A stretch of DNA of 64,000 bases from Parasphingorhabdus halotolerans (GTDB lineage Bacteria; Pseudomonadota; Alphaproteobacteria; Sphingomonadales; Sphingomonadaceae), in contig NZ_CP051217.1 in assembly GCF_012516475.1 (NCBI RefSeq), forward strand, positions 310,001 through 374,000, given 5' to 3'. The translations under genes and the position numbers were made by a program. The notes beneath the pieces are model-generated. The model was not told the DNA's origin and did not search any database. It was given only the letters and a program-made list of their open reading frames with translations. Positions 37,377 through 47,432 of the stretch are shown in pieces; the first letter of the stretch is position 1, and the number at the start of each line of letters is the position of its first letter.

Positions 37377-38582
37377 TTGGTTAAACGTATATTAGAGATT
37401 TTCCGCTATCGCTCGCGAATGTTCTACAGACACTCCCATTCAGCGTTCAAGCAAGGTGCTTACACAGCTGAGGCGCCGATTGTGACGCGTGTTGAAGACG
37501 AGCTGGCAGTGGAGTGGGAAGCACTTGCGGACGTGGCCAGTGAACCCAATTCCTATTCCGAATATTGGTTTTTCCGCGCTGCCCTGCGTCATTTTCGTAG
37601 CGGTGAAACTGTCCGTTTGGCGATGGTGCGTGACGAAACTGGCTGCCTAGCTGGTATCTTGCCTCTCGTGTCCAGCGCCCAATATGGTCGTCTACCTGTC
37701 GCAAACACATCAAATTGGGTGCATCTCCAATGCTATTGTGGCGGTCCTCTGATCCGCGAGGGGTGCGAAGAGGGGTTCTGGGCTGCTCTGCTTGATTTTC
37801 TCGATCACAGCAAATGGGCAGACAATATGCTGACCTTGCGATTGATTTATGCCAATGGTCCGGTTCGGCGGGGATTGGATATGGCAGCCAAGGCCTCCGG
37901 ACGCGCGCTGCATGTCGCACAGACATATGACCGGGCGACCCTGAACAGCGATGCTGATTCCGAAGCTTATATCGCGAAAACGGTTCGATCCAAAAAACGC
38001 AAGGAATATAGGCGTCAAGCCAAGCGATTGTCAGAACTAGGCGCTGTCCGGTTTGAACGCCTAGCATTGGACCAGCCGGTCGCGGAATGGTGTGACCAGT
38101 ATCTCGAGCTTGAGGCTGCTGGCTGGAAAGGTGAAGGCGGCACAGCCTTGGGCGCGGCCGAAGCATCCTCCAAGTTTTTTCGGCAGATAATGTCTGAGGC
38201 TCATGCCCTGGGACGCGTCGATTTTCTGCGTTTGATGCTGGACGACCGTCCGATAGCGATGCTGGTTAACCTGCGGTCACCTCCAGCAGTCTGGTCGTAC
38301 AAAATAACCTATGATGAGAGTCTGGCGCGGTTTTCTCCCGGCGTTTTGATCGAACTGGAAACCATCGCCCTGGTGTTGGGTGATCCAGATATTTCCCGGG
38401 CTGATAGCTGCGCCAAACCGGACCATCCGATGATCAATAGTATTTGGGGCGAGCGCCAGACGATTGATCATATAACCATTTCTCTCAAAGGCCCGATCCG
38501 CAGATCAGCCTATTACCTGTGCCGCAGTGTGGATCAACTGGGCGCTTTCCTTCGCCGTAAACGGAACCACGACAATGAATAA
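37377..38582 (+). CDS. GNAT/BioF2-like acyltransferase
   Basis: Protein of up to 401 residues resembling the FemAB/BioF2-type GNAT acyltransferases (Acetyltransf_6), which move acyl or aminoacyl groups onto small molecules or cell-wall/exopolysaccharide precursors. Seen are an N-terminal half with LAGILPLVSS, a basic block around residue 205 (KKRKEYRRQAKR), LEAAGWKGEGGTAL, and DRPIAMLVNL followed by YKITYDESLARFSPG, all family-like. The start is unclear: TTG at 37377 lacks a good site, and ATG at 37419 is the alternative. The end overlaps the next gene by eight bases. Substrate unknown. Confidence 0.7.
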   Translation: MVKRILEIFRYRSRMFYRHSHSAFKQGAYTAEAPIVTRVEDELAVEWEALADVASEPNSYSEYWFFRAALRHFRSGETVRLAMVRDETGCLAGILPLVSSAQYGRLPVANTSNWVHLQCYCGGPLIREGCEEGFWAALLDFLDHSKWADNMLTLRLIYANGPVRRGLDMAAKASGRALHVAQTYDRATLNSDADSEAYIAKTVRSKKRKEYRRQAKRLSELGAVRFERLALDQPVAEWCDQYLELEAAGWKGEGGTALGAAEASSKFFRQIMSEAHALGRVDFLRLMLDDRPIAMLVNLRSPPAVWSYKITYDESLARFSPGVLIELETIALVLGDPDISRADSCAKPDHPMINSIWGERQTIDHITISLKGPIRRSAYYLCRSVDQLGAFLRRKRNHDNE

Positions 38583-39447
38583 AATTGCATTCACTCCCGA
38601 GACCGTATCGAGCTTTTCTCAAGCCTATCCCGAGACGCCCAATAAACTTCGGCACGACCTGTGCGATCATCCTTTGCTACAGTTACCGGCACTGGTTGAT
38701 CTGGCAACGCGGCTGCGGTCGGACCATGTCGAACATAATCAGGGCGATCTGCCCATCGGCATCGCACCAGAAGACGTGCCGACACCAGCGCTCGATGTTG
38801 CGGAGACTATTCGCTCGATCGAGGAGTCCGGTTCCTGGATGGCGCTCAAGTTCATTGAGAATGTACCGGAATATCATGACTTGCTGATAGAAACGCTCGC
38901 CGCAATTGAGCCTGCCGTGCGAGGCAAAACGGGTGCCATGAACAAGCTGGAAGGCTTTATCTTCGTCTCGTCTCCGGGCGCTGTGACCCCGTTTCATTTT
39001 GATCCGGAGCACAATATTTTGCTGCAAATCCGCGGGAACAAAGTCCTGACGCTGTTCCCCGCTGATGATGAGAATATAGTCGCCCCGCAGAACCATGAAG
39101 CCTTTGCCTATGGTGAGCATCATCGCAATCTCGAATGGCGCGATGAGGTATCGGCTCTTGGAAATCCCATGTCTCTATCGCCAGGAGATGCCCTCTATGT
39201 CCCGGTTAAAATGCCGCATTGGGTTAAGAACGGATCCGAAGTCGCAATCTCTCTCTCTGTCACATGGCGTTCGGAATGGAGTGTCGCTGAATCCGACGCG
39301 CGCGCCTTGAACGCGCTGATCAGGAAAGTCGGAATCTCACCCACAACCCCGGGACGCTGGCCCGCCAGTAATGCCGGAAAATCCTTGGCTTTCCGGGCAC
39401 TGCGCAAAGCAGGCGTAACCAAGTTAGCGCGATCACTGCTGAATTGA
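38575..39447 (+). CDS. JmjC/cupin-8-like Fe(II) oxygenase
   Basis: Protein of 290 residues with a cupin-8/JmjC fold. The metal motif HFDPEHN (His and Asp in HxD) and the distal His in VPVKMPHWVKNG form the 2-His-1-carboxylate facial triad expected of 2-oxoglutarate-dependent hydroxylases. The ATG at 38575 overlaps the previous stop, so the two act together; an upstream in-frame start (38527) lies within the previous gene. The partner acyltransferase suggests a shared small-molecule or envelope modification. That is inference. Confidence 0.75.
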   Translation: MNKIAFTPETVSSFSQAYPETPNKLRHDLCDHPLLQLPALVDLATRLRSDHVEHNQGDLPIGIAPEDVPTPALDVAETIRSIEESGSWMALKFIENVPEYHDLLIETLAAIEPAVRGKTGAMNKLEGFIFVSSPGAVTPFHFDPEHNILLQIRGNKVLTLFPADDENIVAPQNHEAFAYGEHHRNLEWRDEVSALGNPMSLSPGDALYVPVKMPHWVKNGSEVAISLSVTWRSEWSVAESDARALNALIRKVGISPTTPGRWPASNAGKSLAFRALRKAGVTKLARSLLN

Positions 39448-39503
39448 ATCAGTTCGCTGGTTGCGAAGAGGATATTCGCGATCACAAAAAATCCAGAAAA
39501 TAA

Positions 39504-39578
39504 TGGCTCCCCGAGTAGGATTCGAACCTACGACATTTCGATTAACAGTCGAACGCTCTACCGCTGAGCTATCGGGGA
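39504..39578 (-). tRNA. tRNA-Asn (anticodon GTT)
   Basis: Full cloverleaf on the minus strand, 75 nt with encoded CCA. The acceptor stem TCCCCGA/TCGGGGA is perfect. The anticodon stem TTCGA/TCGAA encloses the loop CTGTTAA, and the T arm carries GTTCGAATC. The anticodon GTT reads AAC/AAT. Confidence 0.97.
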
Positions 39579-39652
39579 ACAGGCTCGATTTAGCGTCGAG
39601 ACTATCGTCGTGAAGCGCGCCTATAACAACGTCATCCGCATGCTGCAAGCCA

Positions 39653-40426
39653 TCAAACGACAAATTGTTCCATGGCAATCCGGTCATCCAAAGCATGCTC
39701 GGGATCAAACAGCATTGTCAGGGCTTGACCGCGATCAACCGCAACCTTTACGCAACTCACATCTCGGACTTCCCGCTGATCGCCAACCGCACTTACTGGC
39801 CGTTTTTCCGGGTTTAGAACGCGGATAGAAATTTTCATTTTGTCGGGCAATATCGCGCCTTTCCAGCGGCGTGGTCGAAACGGGCTGATTGGTGTCAGAG
39901 CCAGCAAATGGCAGGTCAGCGGCAATATTGGGCCATTGGCAGACAGGTTATAAGCTGTCGAGCCGGCGGGGGTGGCAATGATTACGCCATCGCAAACCAG
40001 TTCCTCCATCATCACCCGTCCGTTAATTTCGATTTCCAGCTTCGCGGTTTGGCGGGTTTCGCGCAACAAAGAGACCTCGTTAATTGCTGGTAGCGAAAAA
40101 GTAGCACCAGAAACCGTTTCGACATCCATTTTCAGCGGCCTGATTTTGAACGCTCTTGCATTTGCTAAGCGCTCGCCAATGTCTTCGAGGTGCCAATTGT
40201 TCATCAAAAAACCGACTGTACCCAAGTTCATCCCGTATACGGGCATGATTTGACGGCGGTTCAACATCTGGTGAAGGGTCTGGAGCATGAAGCCGTCGCC
40301 GCCTAGCACCACTGCCCGGTCAGCATTTTCCAGTGAAACCCAATCGTAAGTCGATCTAAGTTCTTCGCCCGCTTCCTGTGCCTGCGGGGTAGGGGACACA
40401 ACGAGTGCCCATTTTTTATTACTCAT
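39653..40426 (-). CDS. nadK: NAD kinase
   Basis: Phosphorylates NAD to NADP, 257 residues. The GGDGFMLQ motif (about residue 42) and GMNLGTVGFLMN follow the family. The later segment VCDGVIIATPAGSTAYNLSANG is the conserved nucleotide-binding stretch. The ATG overlaps the moaA stop (ATGA), giving a moaA-nadK unit. Confidence 0.93.
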   Translation of the reverse strand: MSNKKWALVVSPTPQAQEAGEELRSTYDWVSLENADRAVVLGGDGFMLQTLHQMLNRRQIMPVYGMNLGTVGFLMNNWHLEDIGERLANARAFKIRPLKMDVETVSGATFSLPAINEVSLLRETRQTAKLEIEINGRVMMEELVCDGVIIATPAGSTAYNLSANGPILPLTCHLLALTPISPFRPRRWKGAILPDKMKISIRVLNPEKRPVSAVGDQREVRDVSCVKVAVDRGQALTMLFDPEHALDDRIAMEQFVV

Positions 40427-41408
40427 CCGCCAGTGACGTTCATATGACGCTCCAATATCTCTGCGGACCCGTTTAGCTGCGCATTGAAATCATGACGCTG
40501 CGGTTTGAGCTTTAGAGCTTGTTGAAGCAATTGGTCAACGGCAGTGATCCCGTCTTTGCGAACAGCTGCGCGCAAATCAACATGAGCATTGTGGCCGAGG
40601 CACATGAATATTTTACCGTCCGTAGTCAGACGCAAGCGATTGCAACCATCGCAGAAATTATTGCTAAGAGGAGTTATCAGGCCCAGGCGTAGGCCCAATG
40701 TCTCGAAAGAGAGATATCGCGCGGGTCCGGCACTTTTGTAGGAGATCGTGGTTGCGTCAAAGGAAGTCGTCAGTGGTTTGATAAATTCTTCCGCCGAAAT
40801 ATGGCTGATGCTTCGGTCAGCACCGACATCGCCGAGAGGCATAGTCTCGATGATCGTTAAGTCATGACCGCTATCGGCGCAATATTCTGCCATAGGTAGC
40901 AAATCATCCTGATTGAACCCGCGCATCGCGACCATGTTGATCTTTACATTAATGCCGACGCGTTTTGCGGCCTCAATACCCTCAAGAACAATGGCGATAT
41001 CTGCACCGCGGGTTATTTCCAAGAACTTGGCGGGATCTAGTGTGTCGATACTGACATTGATACGGCGCACATGGTGGGCAGCCAGGTGGTCAGCATATTC
41101 AGACAGTAACGATCCATTAGTGGTCAGCGTTAATTCTTCCAGTTCTCCCGATCGGACTTTTCTTCCAAGACGTTGAATAACATCTTTCATATCTCGTCTA
41201 ACAAGCGGTTCGCCGCCAGTGAGTCGAATTTTTTTATACCATGGCCAATGAATCGCTCTGCTATAAGAGTAATTTCCTCAAGTGTAAGAAGTTCATTTTT
41301 TGGCATGAATGTCATGTTTTCAGACATGCAATATCGGCAACGGAAATTGCAGCGGTCCGTTACCGATATCCGCAGATAATCAATTTTCCGACCAAATCCA
41401 TCTTGCAT
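40423..41408 (-). pseudogene. moaA: GTP 3',8-cyclase MoaA, interrupted by one frameshift
   Basis: Radical SAM enzyme of molybdopterin synthesis (GTP to cyclic pyranopterin precursor). The N-terminal part holds the cluster motif CNFRCRYCM; the C-terminal part holds the second cluster region CDGCNRLRLT with a later Cys in FMCLG. Between them the frame is lost at the T7 run 41229-41235. One extra T turns [17 protein letters not shown] into [14 protein letters not shown], exactly the family motif. With it the protein is about 328 residues, full length. I chose the ATG at 41408, giving [18 protein letters not shown]. Loss from a homopolymer suggests sequencing error rather than a dead gene. Confidence 0.85.
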
Positions 41409-41589
41409 GTTTAATTCTCGAATTAACAGGGCAATGAAAATCTTAGCTTTTTGTTTGCTTGCAGGCAACGGCCTATAAACGTTTGCTGGCTATGGAAAAG
41501 AATAGGAAAATCGGCCATTTTTAAGGAGCGCAAAAGTTAACAATCCCGTCACCTCTGCTATTGACAATAAAGCGCCGCAAAAGCTGTTT

Positions 41590-43575
41590 TTGCTGTCTTT
41601 CCATGACCGCGACCCTTTGGCGGCTGAAATTGCGGGTTTTGGTTGGCAAGTAAGTTCTGCACGACGCGGGGAAAATCTCCGGGCGCGCTTTTTGTCCTCT
41701 AACGCTTTAGTCGCCGTCGTTGACGTTCGGCAGGATGAAAAAGCCGGTATTGCGGCAATTTCCGAACTATCGCAGCTCTCACAAGATGGCGGGATAGCGA
41801 TTTTGGCATTGGCCGGCAAAGCTAGTGAGAGCGACATCGGGGAAAAGGCTTATGATGCCGGCGCAACCCATTTTCTGGACTATGAGAGCCCGCGCGCTGA
41901 TCTGATGCAGGCAATACGCTTTGCGTACCGTTATGTGGAAAACATTCACGGTGGGCCCTCAGCGATGCAGGCTTTTGATAACTTATTAGATCATTCCAAG
42001 GAAAAATGGTCGTGTTCACGCAGGGACTTCTCTCAGCGATGGGTCAGTGAACCGTTGCGAGAACGATTGAAAACCGTTGATTTCGATATGTACCCAATTA
42101 CCGGCATTTACCGTCAACTGGAGGCTGATGAACGCCAGCGCGTACGTGGTGCAATGGGGCGCATTAGGGATGGCTCCTCGCAAGCTGCGGTCCCACATAT
42201 TCTGAATGGTAAAAACGTGATCCACCATCTCCATGCATCAGGCGACACATTTTATGGACGAATCGAGGAAGTCGCATCGGAAAAAAATGTTGATGACTGG
42301 ACGGATCGTGACTTGCTTTCGGGTCTTCGAAAAGGCTCTGCAGCACGGGCGTGGATTAAAGACCGCCTCACTGAAAAACGGTCGTTGGGTCTAATTGCTT
42401 TCGGACTCAAGAACTTTCAGACCATCAACGCTGCCTTTGGTCGTCCGGTTGGCGATCAGGTTCTTCGCATCATCGGACAAAGGCTCTTGTTGGAAACCGG
42501 AAATCATTCGAAAGACGAATGTCTGGTCGCCCGTATCGATGGTCATAATTTCTTGATGGCGGCTACGCTGGATCAATCAGATGACAGGTTCAAAGAATTT
42601 GCACGCCATTTGCTTGCTACGATTTTTGATCCTGCAAAAATTGATGGTAGGAACATTCAGTTGGTCCCGCGCGCTGGAATATCTATAGAAAAAGCTGCAT
42701 CTGATGAAGCGCTTGTCATTCGTCGTGTCAGCCTGACTCTTGCCGAAGCAATGGCCTCGGGATCGGGGTTGATCAAAATCAGTAGCGGATCGAGCGCTGA
42801 TATTCTGCTCGAGCAGCGCTTAGAATCGGAACTGGCTGAAGCCATTGAAAACACAGAAATTACAGTCGTCCTGCAGCCTCAGTTTAAGGTTAGGACAGGT
42901 CAATTGGTCGGGGCGGAAGCGCTCGCGCGTTGGGATCACCCAAAGTTCGGTTTATTGGGAGCCTCTACTCTTTTTTCCGTTGCCGAGAGAGCCGGGTTAC
43001 TGGGAATATTATCTCAGCATATCCACAAAATTGCGCTGGTCGCAGGTGCTAACTGGCCGGATAGCCTTTCATTTCTTCGTCTCTCGATCAATGTCACTGC
43101 CGGAGATTTAGCTGAGCAACTATTTGTCCAGAAACTGGACGATAGGCTGAAAGATACTGGTTTTGATCCGGGGTATCTTACGATAGAAATTACCGAAAGC
43201 GGCCTTATCAGTGATATGGCCGCCTCGGTTGAGCGTCTGCATCAGCTACGCGAGCGGGGCATTCGTATTGCTATTGATGATTTTGGTACCGGATATAGCA
43301 GTTTATCCTATCTGAAGGATTTGCCCCTCGATTACCTGAAGATCGATAGCGGTCTTACCGGTGATATAAGTGGATCAAAGAAGGATCAGATTGTTGTGCG
43401 TTCGATCATTGATATGGCGCAAAATCTTGATTTGGCGGTTGTTGCAGAAGGGGTTGAATCGCAAGTTCAACTTGAAACCTTGGCGGAACAAGGCTGCGAA
43501 TTTTTTCAGGGGTTTTTAAGGTCGGGGGCGCTCTTGCCAGAAGAGTTCGAGATTTTTGCACTCCGCAGCAATTGA
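41590..43575 (+). CDS. Degenerate-GGDEF / EAL cyclic-di-GMP phosphodiesterase
   Basis: Signalling protein of about 661 residues. The N-terminus looks like a worn receiver domain (no clear phospho-Asp pocket). The GGDEF domain is degenerate (RIDGHNF instead of GGDEF), so it should not make c-di-GMP. The EAL domain keeps its catalytic motifs: EALARW, INVT, IEITE, DDFGTGYSSL, YLKID and AEGVES, so it is probably an active phosphodiesterase. The start is uncertain: TTG 41590 has no site, while AGGAG at 41524-41528 is followed seven bases later by an in-frame GTT, not a start codon. The true start may have been altered or misread. Confidence 0.85.
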   Translation: MLSFHDRDPLAAEIAGFGWQVSSARRGENLRARFLSSNALVAVVDVRQDEKAGIAAISELSQLSQDGGIAILALAGKASESDIGEKAYDAGATHFLDYESPRADLMQAIRFAYRYVENIHGGPSAMQAFDNLLDHSKEKWSCSRRDFSQRWVSEPLRERLKTVDFDMYPITGIYRQLEADERQRVRGAMGRIRDGSSQAAVPHILNGKNVIHHLHASGDTFYGRIEEVASEKNVDDWTDRDLLSGLRKGSAARAWIKDRLTEKRSLGLIAFGLKNFQTINAAFGRPVGDQVLRIIGQRLLLETGNHSKDECLVARIDGHNFLMAATLDQSDDRFKEFARHLLATIFDPAKIDGRNIQLVPRAGISIEKAASDEALVIRRVSLTLAEAMASGSGLIKISSGSSADILLEQRLESELAEAIENTEITVVLQPQFKVRTGQLVGAEALARWDHPKFGLLGASTLFSVAERAGLLGILSQHIHKIALVAGANWPDSLSFLRLSINVTAGDLAEQLFVQKLDDRLKDTGFDPGYLTIEITESGLISDMAASVERLHQLRERGIRIAIDDFGTGYSSLSYLKDLPLDYLKIDSGLTGDISGSKKDQIVVRSIIDMAQNLDLAVVAEGVESQVQLETLAEQGCEFFQGFLRSGALLPEEFEIFALRSN

Positions 43576-43584
43576 GATCAGCAT

Positions 43585-46500
43585 TTAACTAGCGTTTTGT
43601 TGCGCCAATTTGGATAATCCGGTGGAAAGCTGGGTCAAGCCATGGAGCCGAGATTTCGGATCACGCCATTTCCGCTCGATGAATAGCTTGTTGTCAGGAC
43701 GGATTTTGGCCGTACCTTTCAACCGTTCTACATAGGCCAAAAGCCCAAGCACATTGGGAAACTTATCTTTGTGGAAGCTAACCAAAGCGCCGCGTGGTCC
43801 CATTTCGATCTTGCTGATATGCGCCTGCACGCAATTCATTTTGATCTGCATAAGTTTAAGAAGATTGTCGGTCTGTATTGGCAGATCACCGAAGCGATCT
43901 ATCATTTCGGCAGCGAATGATTGGATTTCCTGATTAGTCTTGAGACTGTTCATTCGGCGATAAAGGCCCATACGCAGTGACAGGTCAGGAACATAGTTTT
44001 CCGGAATCATGATCGGCGCATCAACGGTGATCTGCGGTGAGAAGCCATCGGTATCAGCTTCCAGCCCGGCACCCTTGGCTTTGGCTTCTAATATCGCGTC
44101 TTCCAGCATGGATTGATAAAGTTCAAACCCAACCTCTCGGATATGGCCGGATTGCTCATCGCCAAGCAAATTGCCAGCGCCGCGAATATCTAGATCATGG
44201 CTGGCTAGTTCAAAACCTGCACCGAGATTATCCAGGTCGCCGAGAATTTTCAGGCGCTTTTCTGCCTTTTCGGTGATGATCCGATCTTTCGGTGTTACCA
44301 TATAGGCGTAAGCACGGGTCTTGGATCGCCCGACTCGTCCGCGCAATTGATACAGTTGCGCAAGACCAAAGCGATCCGCACGGTGAATGATGAGGGTATT
44401 GGCGCTTGGAATGTCCAGTCCGCTTTCGACAATGGTTGTCGCAAGCAGGACATCATATTTGCGATCGTAAAATGCGGACATGCGCTCTTCCACTGTTGTC
44501 GGCGGCATCTGGCCATGCGCCACGACATAGGTGATCTCAGGAGCGTAGTTTTTGAGAAACTCCTCAATGTCTGGTAAATCGGCGATGCGAGGTACAACAA
44601 TGAAAGACTGTCCGCCGCGATAGTGCTCGCGCATCAAGGCCTCTTGCAACGGCACCGGATCCCAAGGCATGACATAGGTGCGCACCGCCAGCCGATCGAC
44701 TGGAGGCGTTTGAATGACTGACAGTTCACGCAGACCTGTCATCGCCATCTGCAAAGTGCGGGGAATCGGTGTGGCGGTAAGCGTCAAAACATGTACATCG
44801 GATTTCATGGCCTTCAGGCGCTCTTTGTGGGTGACACCGAAGCGTTGCTCCTCATCGATAATAATCAAACCAAGGCGCTGAAATTCAATTGATTTTGAAA
44901 TTAGTGCGTGCGTGCCGATCACAATATCAACATCACCAGTTGTCAGCCCTTCACGCGTTTTTTTCGCCTCGGCTTGTGGAACGAGCCGCGATAAACGACC
45001 AATTTTTAAGGGAAAAGGTCGGAAGCGTTCTTCAAAATTGCTGAAATGTTGCCGAGCAAGCAGGGTGGTTGGCGCGATAATGGCGACCTGCATTCCCGCC
45101 ATTGCTGCTGCAAAAGCCGCGCGCATCGCGACTTCCGTCTTACCAAAACCGACATCCCCACAAACCAGTCTGTCCATCGCCTTGCCGGATGCCATATCGC
45201 CAAGCACTTCTTCTATTGCTTGTTGCTGGTCGTCGGTTTCCTGATACGGGAAACGATCAACAAAACCGGCCATTTCCTGGGGTTCAACACGCGCTGAAGT
45301 CGCTGGTTGCAAAGCGCGAGCGGCGGCGGTTTTGAGCAGTTCATGCGCAATTGCCCGGATGCGCTCTTTGAGCTTGGATTTGCGCCGCTGCCAGCCTTCA
45401 CCACCGAGCCGGTCGAGAACAACGCTGTCTCCACCATCTCCATAGCGGCTGAGAACGTCAATATTCTCAACCGGAACATAAAGCTTATCGCCGCCAGCAT
45501 ATTTCAGGTGGACGCAATCATGTGGACTTTCACCCACTGGGATTGAAACAATGCCCTCATAAAGGCCTATGCCGTGCTCCAGATGAACCACCAGATCGCC
45601 CTGGTTCAGCGCAGATAGTTCTTCAATAAACGCGTCACTGCTCTTGCGGCGCCTGGATTTGCGCACCAATCGATCACCGAAAATATCCTGCTCGGTAAGC
45701 AACGCGATGTCATCGGTTCGAAAGCCGGAAGAGAGAGGCAACACCGTAAGCGCTACAGAACTTTCGGCTGCGAGGCAGGATTTCCAGTCATCACAGAGTA
45801 CTGCCGTCTTGACGTCATGGTCTGTCAGTAGGTCATAAAGCCGCGCGCGCGAGCCTTTGCTGTAACTCGCAACAATGGCCGTTGTTCCAGATTTGGAAAG
45901 CGAATTGAGATGGGTCGCGAGCGCTTTATAGATATTCTCGTTCCGCGCCCTTTCCGGAGAGAAATCGCGTGGAGAAGAGACGGACAAGGGTATAACAGAA
46001 TAGGATTCCGGTTCGTCAAATTCGCTGATGACGTGGATTGGTGCTTCATTCTGCTGTTCGATCCATTCCGACGAATCCAGATAGAGGCTTTTGGGATCTA
46101 GCGGTCGATAACTGGAAATATTGGCCTTATCAGCCTCCAGTCGGTTTTTGTAATAATCAGCAACTGATAAAAACTGTGCCTCCGCCGCTGACGACGCGGC
46201 GGCATCACGAAGGATGATCGTATTATCGTCAAGATAATCAAAAAGTGTCACAAGCCGCTCTTCGATCAGAGGTAGCCAATGCTCCATTCCAGCCAGGCGC
46301 CGCCCTTCGGAAATTGACTGGTAAAGCGGATCACTGGTTGAAACGGCGCCAAACAGATCCCGATATCGTATCCGGAAGCGGGTTATGCTCGCTTCATCGA
46401 GCAAAAATTCCGATACCGGTAATAGCTCGAAGCCATCGATATTACCTATTGTCCGTTGATCATTCGGATCAAATTTCCGCAACGTTTCGATTTCGTCACC

Positions 46501-47055
46501 AAACAGGTCGATCCGTAGCGGCGTTTTGGCCCCGGGCGGGAAGAGGTCTATCAAACCGCCCCGTGCTGCAAATTCGCCGCTGTCAGCCACCGTATCAACG
46601 CGGACAAAGCCGTTTGCGTAGAGAAATGAAACCAGCTTTTCTTGCTTGATTATTGTTCCCGGGGCGAGGCGAGTGACCATCTCTTTAACTCGTGACGGTT
46701 CTAACACCCGCTGCGTCACGGCATTTACAGTTGTGACCACCAATTGGGATTGGTTTGGCGATTGAGCCAGTTTGGCGAGAGCAGCCAATCGGTCTGACGT
46801 TGTATGAAGAGCCGGTGAAGCGCGGTCATAAGGCAGGCAGTCCCATGCTGGAAACTCGATGATCTCCAGACCTGGCTGAAAATAGTGCGCAACTTCCGCA
46901 ATGGCGCTCATTGCGGCATCATCTGTGGCGATATATACGGTGCGTTTACCCGATTGAACCGCGATATCAGCCAAGCAATAGGGGCGATAGCCAGCGGCAA
47001 TGCCAGCCAGAGTTTTTCCATCTCTCGACGATAATAATTTATCTAAATAAGACAC
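43585..47055 (-). CDS. mfd: Transcription-repair coupling factor Mfd
   Basis: ATP-dependent translocase that removes stalled RNA polymerase from lesions and recruits UvrA, 1,156 residues, full length. Seen in order: a UvrB-like N-terminus, the RNA-polymerase-interaction domain (HLEHGIGLYEG), Walker A GDVGFGKTEVA, DEEQRFG, a RecG-like motif region, and a C-terminal TRCF domain. The start is GTG at 47055. sdhE lies 32 bases upstream on the same strand. Confidence 0.96.
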   Translation of the reverse strand: MSYLDKLLSSRDGKTLAGIAAGYRPYCLADIAVQSGKRTVYIATDDAAMSAIAEVAHYFQPGLEIIEFPAWDCLPYDRASPALHTTSDRLAALAKLAQSPNQSQLVVTTVNAVTQRVLEPSRVKEMVTRLAPGTIIKQEKLVSFLYANGFVRVDTVADSGEFAARGGLIDLFPPGAKTPLRIDLFGDEIETLRKFDPNDQRTIGNIDGFELLPVSEFLLDEASITRFRIRYRDLFGAVSTSDPLYQSISEGRRLAGMEHWLPLIEERLVTLFDYLDDNTIILRDAAASSAAEAQFLSVADYYKNRLEADKANISSYRPLDPKSLYLDSSEWIEQQNEAPIHVISEFDEPESYSVIPLSVSSPRDFSPERARNENIYKALATHLNSLSKSGTTAIVASYSKGSRARLYDLLTDHDVKTAVLCDDWKSCLAAESSVALTVLPLSSGFRTDDIALLTEQDIFGDRLVRKSRRRKSSDAFIEELSALNQGDLVVHLEHGIGLYEGIVSIPVGESPHDCVHLKYAGGDKLYVPVENIDVLSRYGDGGDSVVLDRLGGEGWQRRKSKLKERIRAIAHELLKTAAARALQPATSARVEPQEMAGFVDRFPYQETDDQQQAIEEVLGDMASGKAMDRLVCGDVGFGKTEVAMRAAFAAAMAGMQVAIIAPTTLLARQHFSNFEERFRPFPLKIGRLSRLVPQAEAKKTREGLTTGDVDIVIGTHALISKSIEFQRLGLIIIDEEQRFGVTHKERLKAMKSDVHVLTLTATPIPRTLQMAMTGLRELSVIQTPPVDRLAVRTYVMPWDPVPLQEALMREHYRGGQSFIVVPRIADLPDIEEFLKNYAPEITYVVAHGQMPPTTVEERMSAFYDRKYDVLLATTIVESGLDIPSANTLIIHRADRFGLAQLYQLRGRVGRSKTRAYAYMVTPKDRIITEKAEKRLKILGDLDNLGAGFELASHDLDIRGAGNLLGDEQSGHIREVGFELYQSMLEDAILEAKAKGAGLEADTDGFSPQITVDAPIMIPENYVPDLSLRMGLYRRMNSLKTNQEIQSFAAEMIDRFGDLPIQTDNLLKLMQIKMNCVQAHISKIEMGPRGALVSFHKDKFPNVLGLLAYVERLKGTAKIRPDNKLFIERKWRDPKSRLHGLTQLSTGLSKLAQQNAS

Positions 47056-47087
47056 TTATGACTGATATTTCAATTTCTGATTTAGAT

Positions 47088-47354
47088 TCATTTATAGGGA
47101 TCGACGAAATCGAGTTGCTTCATGCACTCCATTTGCGGCCCTTGCAATTGATCGGGAATGGGCTGTGTCCCTATAGCCCATGCCATCACGTCGACATCAT
47201 CATGTTCGAGCAAATTCTCAAACCATATGATCTCCTCGTCCGTCCAAGTCGCGCCATATTTGTCGAAGAAACCTCCGATAATGGCGTCAGCTTCTCTGGT
47301 GCCCCGATGCCAGGAACGGAACTGAAGGCGTTTGAGCGTTTTTTCGCGATCCAT
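47088..47354 (-). CDS. sdhE: Succinate dehydrogenase flavinylation factor SdhE
   Basis: Small protein of 88 residues that helps attach FAD to succinate dehydrogenase. The RSWHRGTREAD motif (the RGxxE signature) sits near the N-terminus and the family-typical WIGTQPIPD-like segment near the end. I chose ATG 47354 because AGGTG lies seven bases upstream; the upstream extension to 47399 is not family-like. It is divergent from recG and cotranscribed with mfd. Confidence 0.88.
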   Translation of the reverse strand: MDREKTLKRLQFRSWHRGTREADAIIGGFFDKYGATWTDEEIIWFENLLEHDDVDVMAWAIGTQPIPDQLQGPQMECMKQLDFVDPYK

Positions 47355-47432
47355 TGTCGTGCACCTGTTCTTGTTCGTAGCGATTAACGTGGCTGGCATA
47401 TTGGCCCCACGTGGGTATAAAGGCCGATAGAC

